Position numbers and translations under genes: made by a program
Notes under the pieces: model-generated
What the model saw: only the letters and a program-made list of their open reading frames with translations
What the model was told of the DNA's origin: nothing
Database searches by the model: none
Origin: Mycobacterium adipatum
GTDB lineage: Bacteria; Actinomycetota; Actinomycetes; Mycobacteriales; Mycobacteriaceae
Direction: 5' to 3'
DNA length: 64,000 nucleotides
NCBI RefSeq assembly: GCF_001644575.1
Contig: NZ_CP015596.1
Span: 806,001-870,000, forward strand
Shown: positions 60,139-64,000 of the stretch, piece after piece
How the letters are laid out: each line of letters opens with the position of its first letter
Numbering within the stretch: position 1 is the first letter of the stretch

Positions 60139-61221
60139 GTGTCCTGAGTCATTAATTCGGGTGCAGTAGTTGGCGATGTTGGCCAGGATTTGGTCGGCGG
60201 TCTTGGTCCAGACGTAGGGCCGGGGGTTGTTGTTCCAGTGCTGGATCCAGGCGCGGATGTCGGCGTTGAGTTGGCGTACCGAGGTGTGGGTTCCGCGGCG
60301 CAGTTTCTTGGTAGTCAGTTCCGCGATCCAGCGTTCGACGAGGTTGAGCCAGCTGGAGCTTGTCGGTGTGAAGTGCAGGACGAACCGGGGATGGTTTGTC
60401 AGCCAACGCTTTACCGCCGGCGTCTTGTGGGTGGAGGCGTTGTCGAGGACGACGTGGCAGTCCAGATCGGCGGGGACTTCGGCGTCGATCTTTTTGAGGA
60501 AGGCCAGGAATTCCTGGCTACGGTGCCGGGCGTGAAGCGAGCCGATGACCTGGCCGGTGGCCAGATCCAACGCCGCGTACAGGCTCGACGTACCGTGACG
60601 GACGTAGTCGTGGCTGGCACGCGCCGGGGTGCCTGGCAGCATCGGGAACACCGGCGCGGTGCGATTGAGTGCCTGGATCTGGGTTTTCTCATCCACACAC
60701 AGCACCACCGCGCGTTCGGGCGGGTCGAGGTAGAGCCCGACGACGTCACGGACCTTCTCCACGAACAAGGGATCTTTCGACAGCTTCCACGAGTCCTGTT
60801 TGTGCGGCGCCAATCCGAACGCCCGCCAGACACGGGAGACCATCGATTGACTCAACCCGAGATGCTCGGCCATCGACCGCGTCGACCAGTGCGTAGCGTC
60901 CTTGGGAGCAGACTCCAGCGTCTGGGTGATCAACGCCTTGATCTGCTCGTCACCCACGACCCGCGGCCGGCCTGGACGCGGTTCGTCGAGCAGGCCGTCA
61001 CAGCGCAACTCCACGAACCGATTGCGCCACCGTTTCACCGTTGACCGCGAGACCCCCAGGTTGGCCGCCAACTCTGTGTTGGACCCGCCGTCGGCAGCCG
61101 CCAACACAATTCGCGACCGCAGTGCCAACCCCGCCGCACTGCTCCGACGCCGCGCCCACCCCTCCAACTCGGCACGTTCAGTATCGGTCAACACGATCGC
61201 AGCAGCCTGAGGAGTGGGCAT
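60136..61221 (-). CDS. IS630-family transposase
   Basis: 361 aa, one intact frame. N-terminal HTHs (NTELAANLGVSRSTVKRWRN; MAEHLGLSQSMVSRVWRAFG) and the DDE core VLCVDEKTQ, VVLDNASTHKT and SWLNLVERWIAEL. Start at ATG 61219-61221. The frame runs through the left end repeat and stops at TAG, whose TA is the duplicated target, so the element borrows its stop codon. Confidence 0.92.
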   Translation of the reverse strand: MPTPQAAAIVLTDTERAELEGWARRRSSAAGLALRSRIVLAAADGGSNTELAANLGVSRSTVKRWRNRFVELRCDGLLDEPRPGRPRVVGDEQIKALITQTLESAPKDATHWSTRSMAEHLGLSQSMVSRVWRAFGLAPHKQDSWKLSKDPLFVEKVRDVVGLYLDPPERAVVLCVDEKTQIQALNRTAPVFPMLPGTPARASHDYVRHGTSSLYAALDLATGQVIGSLHARHRSQEFLAFLKKIDAEVPADLDCHVVLDNASTHKTPAVKRWLTNHPRFVLHFTPTSSSWLNLVERWIAELTTKKLRRGTHTSVRQLNADIRAWIQHWNNNPRPYVWTKTADQILANIANYCTRINDSGH

Positions 61222-61264
61222 GACCCAGTCTAACAACTGAGCCGTAATTAATGACTCAGGACAC
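60139..61264. mobile_element. Complete IS630 element inside rnpB, 1,126 bp
   Basis: Perfect 19-bp terminal repeats GTGTCCTGAGTCATTAATT, with the TA target duplicated (60137-60138 and 61265-61266). The original site reads CCTAGCC within the conserved core of RNase P RNA. Both ends and the transposase are intact, so the insertion looks recent. Confidence 0.95.
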
Positions 61265-61430
<166 letters not shown>

Positions 61431-61439
61431 GTAAAGAAA

Positions 61440-61933
61440 GTTCTCACATTGCAGGTCAGAGACGTTCTTTTATCCGCGACTTGATGGTTGGCGTCGGCTC
61501 GTGTTGCCACTGCCGGGCGGGCTGTCGACTGGGTTGCCGGTGGCGGTTGTCGTGCTGGCGGACGCGATGAGGCTGTGGATCGTCGCGGTGGCTGTTGATC
61601 TGCGGGCGTCGGATGATTGTCCTGGCTGCTTGGTCGTACGGGCGGCGGACGGAGGGTGAAGCGTAGCGACCGGCGCGGACGGGAGCGCCAGCGGACGGGA
61701 GCACAGGGAGCGAAGCGAAGCCCGCAGGGAGCCGCCAAAGTGACGGAACCGTGGTCAGAGATGAGGTGATGGCGTGCGTGGGCGACGACGTGCCAGTGCG
61801 GTGGTGGACACGACTGCCGAGAGCGTTCGGTGATTCGGCCCGGTGTCGGTGGCTGTGAGGTCGTCGGCACAGGTCCGTGCGCTGGCTGCGGTGTGTTGAC
61901 GGCGCTGCCGTGGTGTGGGGATGCTGGTGGGTG
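61440..61933. other. Non-coding region right of rnpB
   Basis: About 490 bp with no supported gene. It starts with an AT-rich patch next to the rnpB break. A GC-rich part holds near-repeats (GCGGACGGGAGC around 61677 and 61692, and GGGAGCGAAGCGAAGC). Frames here lack starts, ribosome sites and recognisable domains. Confidence 0.4.
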
Positions 61934-62146
61934 ATGAGTGCGGTGGCCGAGCAGACGCTACTGATGGAGATCACGGGCACGCTGGTGCAGGATTTTCCTG
62001 GCACTACCCGCGTGGACATTGATGCTGCGGTGCGGCGGGCGTATGCGCGGTTCGATGCGAGTCGGATCCGGGATTTCGTTCCGCTGTTTGTCGAGAAACG
62101 CGCGCGCCGCGATCCTCGGGAGCGGTGTTCGGCCGCTTTAGTCTGA
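61934..62146 (+). CDS. Small three-helix-bundle protein (DUF3562-like)
   Basis: 70 aa. Matches the three-helix bundle dimerization type of actinobacterial accessory DNA: LMEITGTLVQDFPGTTRVDI, VRRAYARFDASRIRDFVPLF then VEKRARRD. The ATG at 61934 is preferred to an upstream in-frame start at 61877. Such proteins are common on plasmids and islands. A hairpin follows. Confidence 0.65.
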   Translation: MSAVAEQTLLMEITGTLVQDFPGTTRVDIDAAVRRAYARFDASRIRDFVPLFVEKRARRDPRERCSAALV

Positions 62147-62158
62147 GGCTTGTCTGAA

Positions 62159-62189
62159 GTCGCCCCCTGTCGTTAAGGCTGGGGGCGAC
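62159..62189. terminator. Hairpin after the three-helix gene
   Basis: GTCGCCCCC (62159-62167) pairs with GGGGGCGAC (62181-62189) around a 13-base loop. There is no T-run, but mycobacterial terminators often lack one. Confidence 0.55.
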
Positions 62190-62278
62190 GCCTCGTTTCG
62201 GGATACACCAGGGGCTGTTTCGGTTCGTGGCAGTGCTGTGTTCCGGCAGGTGGCGGGGGCCTTGCTGCGCTGCGGTGC

Positions 62279-63007
62279 CTAGGTTCGGCGCACCATGGTG
62301 AGGAGGTCGATGAGGGTGGCGGCGTGGCAGCCGAGGTGGTCGAGGGCGGCGTGCCCTTTGGCTTCGGTCGCCAGTGAGGGGTAGCCGATGACGCCGGTGG
62401 TGGTGTAGGCGCTGATGCCGAGGGTGGTCAGGTGGCGCCGGTCGGTGGCGGTGTGATCGGTCTGTGCCCAGCCGTCGCGCAGGTAGTCGGGGTGGCTGGC
62501 GAGGAGGATGGAGGTTTCGAGTTCGCCGGCGTGCATATCGTCGTGGTTGCTGCTGGTGATGGCGGCGGCAGTGCGGGCCTCGGTCCAGTCTTCACGACTC
62601 GGATACAGGCCCACGTTCAGCGGGCCGGCGGGCTGGTTGGCTTGCTGCACGACATTGGTGAGCACGGCGTTGCCGCCGTGCGCGTTCACCACAATCAACC
62701 CACGCATGCCCTGGCCGGTCAGGGACTGGCCGATATCGGCGATGATCGCGGCCAGGGTGGTGGCGCTGATACTGATGGTGCCGGGGTAGGCAGCGTGTTC
62801 ATGTGAGCAGCCGAACGTGATCGGCGGCAGCGCTAGAACCTGGTGGTGCTCGGTGATGGCTGCGGTGATCGCGCAGGCGATCAGGGTGTCGGTGCCCAAC
62901 GGTAGGTGGGGGCCGTGCTGCTCGAAGGCCCCCACCGGCAGCACCGCGACCGCGCTGGTCGCGGCGGGGTCGGTGGTGGTGAGGTCGGGGATGATGTCGT
63001 GGCTCAC
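62279..63007 (-). CDS. Creatininase-family protein
   Basis: 242 aa. Metal and active-site pattern: LPVGAFEQHGPHLPLGTD, GCSHEHAAYPGT, VVNAHGGN and DMHAGELETS. Amidohydrolases of this family open cyclic or peptide amides (creatinine, MftE-type peptides). GTG start overlaps the upstream regulator gene's stop (GTGA), so the two form an operon. Substrate unknown; no mycofactocin genes are near. Confidence 0.87.
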   Translation of the reverse strand: MSHDIIPDLTTTDPAATSAVAVLPVGAFEQHGPHLPLGTDTLIACAITAAITEHHQVLALPPITFGCSHEHAAYPGTISISATTLAAIIADIGQSLTGQGMRGLIVVNAHGGNAVLTNVVQQANQPAGPLNVGLYPSREDWTEARTAAAITSSNHDDMHAGELETSILLASHPDYLRDGWAQTDHTATDRRHLTTLGISAYTTTGVIGYPSLATEAKGHAALDHLGCHAATLIDLLTMVRRT

Positions 63008-64000
63008 GACGGGTCTCCTTGGGTGGCGTTTCGGATGCGTGCACCGAGTGCTTGTAGCAGCGGGTCGGCGTCGTTGCGGCGGCGGTTACGCACGAGCGTG
63101 TGTGCCCGGGCAAGATGTCGGTGCGCGCGTTGTGAGGGTGCTGATTGGTAGGCGGGGATCGCGGTGTCGGCCAACACCAGCGCGAGGCGGTATTCGCGCA
63201 CAGCGATGTAGGCGTGCAGCAGCCGCATATCGGCCACGGCGCGGTCGCGATGCTGCTGGGAGGTCCACTGCGCGTGATGACCGGTGAGCAGTTCCAGCGC
63301 CTTGTCGTTGTTGCCGAGCCGTAGATGCCCGGCGGCGATGTCGCTGGCCACATAGGCGGCGTGGGCATAGGGGGCCCGATCACCAGGCACCGGGTCGATA
63401 TCACCGAGATCGAGTGCGGCGGCAGCGTGCCGGTAGAAACTGCGTTCATCACCATTGTGCAGCGCGGCCAGGGCCTGCTGGCGGGCAATGCTGGCCTTCA
63501 AGCGCCCCGCTTCGCGGCCCTCGACGAGTTCGGCGGCGTCGGCGGCCAGATCGACGGCCAGACTCGCCTCACTGTGGGCCAGAATGTTGGATTGGCGCAT
63601 CAAGATCATCGCCTGCACCTCGGGGCTGGCCATCCGCAGGTGCAGAAACGCCTTATGCGTCAAAGTTTGGGCGGCGGCGTGATCACCGAGGTCTTGGGCG
63701 ATCCAGCCGGCCACCTCGGCGATCGTTCCGGCCGCCTCAGTCACCGCGCGTTTGAGCCGTCGCGGCGCCGTTTTGATGAGGGCTTCGACGGTATCGAGAT
63801 CACGTTCCACCAACGGGCGGGCGTGCTGCGGGCCGAGAGCATGTTCGGCCTCAATATGCGCCGAGCGTTGCGCCGTGATCACCGCCAGGATGTCCTCGTC
63901 GACAGGCAGCCGCAACAACAACGGGTGCGGCAGCGGTGAGGCGATCGGCACGCTGAACAATTCATCAGGCTCGCGGCCAAACACCGCGGCCAAATCGGCG
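63004..64000 (-). CDS. TPR-type regulator (XRE-like), N-terminus beyond window
   Basis: About 330 residues visible. The first visible residues (ADLAAVFGREPDELFSVPIA) look like the end of an XRE HTH, followed by TPR-like helices (ADDAAELVEG region, ALAALHNGDERSFYRHAAAA, LRLGNNDKALELLTGHHAQW, HAYIAVREYRLALVLADTAI). This is the actinobacterial HTH-plus-TPR regulator plan. Co-transcribed with the creatininase gene. The start lies outside the window. Confidence 0.75.
   Translation of the reverse strand, partial: ADLAAVFGREPDELFSVPIASPLPHPLLLRLPVDEDILAVITAQRSAHIEAEHALGPQHARPLVERDLDTVEALIKTAPRRLKRAVTEAAGTIAEVAGWIAQDLGDHAAAQTLTHKAFLHLRMASPEVQAMILMRQSNILAHSEASLAVDLAADAAELVEGREAGRLKASIARQQALAALHNGDERSFYRHAAAALDLGDIDPVPGDRAPYAHAAYVASDIAAGHLRLGNNDKALELLTGHHAQWTSQQHRDRAVADMRLLHAYIAVREYRLALVLADTAIPAYQSAPSQRAHRHLARAHTLVRNRRRNDADPLLQALGARIRNATQGDPS

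Overview
The window is high-GC actinobacterial DNA, most likely from a rapidly growing mycobacterium (Mycolicibacterium-like). Evidence: a secreted cutinase, a DUF7373-type lipoprotein, GTG starts with ATGA/GTGA overlaps, a fragment of a 13E12-type HNH gene, and an IS closely resembling IS1096 of M. smegmatis. The genus is an inference.

Bases 1 to 34,330 look like stable chromosome. They carry a phospholipase D / chloride channel pair; two tail-to-tail GlxA-type AraC regulators; a cobalt-type nitrile hydratase operon (DUF1097, beta, alpha, activator, CbiM-like cobalt permease); an ABC-F factor; cutinase, lipoprotein and two tiny secreted proteins with related leaders; an MFS/MarR pair; a MoxR-DUF58-VWA-TPR operon; topoisomerase IB; and a block of redox and hydrolase genes.

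Bases 34,335 to 44,472 hold a Ski2-like helicase followed by a catabolic locus. It has two Rieske oxygenase alpha genes, each followed by the same kind of ~110-residue partner gene, plus an amidohydrolase, a MarR regulator, a ferredoxin reductase, an SDR and a TauD dioxygenase. Repeated TATC-N-ACTACTTG sites link the first oxygenase and the reductase to the MarR gene. The second oxygenase has lost a Rieske histidine, and the amidohydrolase has lost its HxH metal motif.

Bases 44,470 to 49,470 are a decay zone: a 13E12 fragment, a frameshifted SDR, and a carboxylic acid reductase 3' end cut by a complete 2,256-bp IS1096-like element (perfect 8-bp target duplication) and bordered by an inverted, truncated second copy.

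Bases 49,541 to 58,383 are visibly less GC-rich and hold a LysR regulator and an eight-gene operon: GlpA-like and GlpB-like flavoproteins, a one-TM protein, class II aldolase, HAD phosphatase, EutH-like transporter, choline/ethanolamine-kinase-like kinase and transaldolase-like protein. I read this as an acquired, probably undescribed pathway in which an imported alcohol or amino alcohol is phosphorylated, oxidised and cleaved. A highly structured, unidentified sequence follows (58,412-58,537).

Bases 58,597 to 64,000 begin with an IS3 element. Next is an RNase P RNA gene on the minus strand, split by a complete IS630 element at a TA site and also lacking its normal 5' helices. After that come a small three-helix-bundle protein, a creatininase-family protein and a TPR-type regulator that runs off the window.
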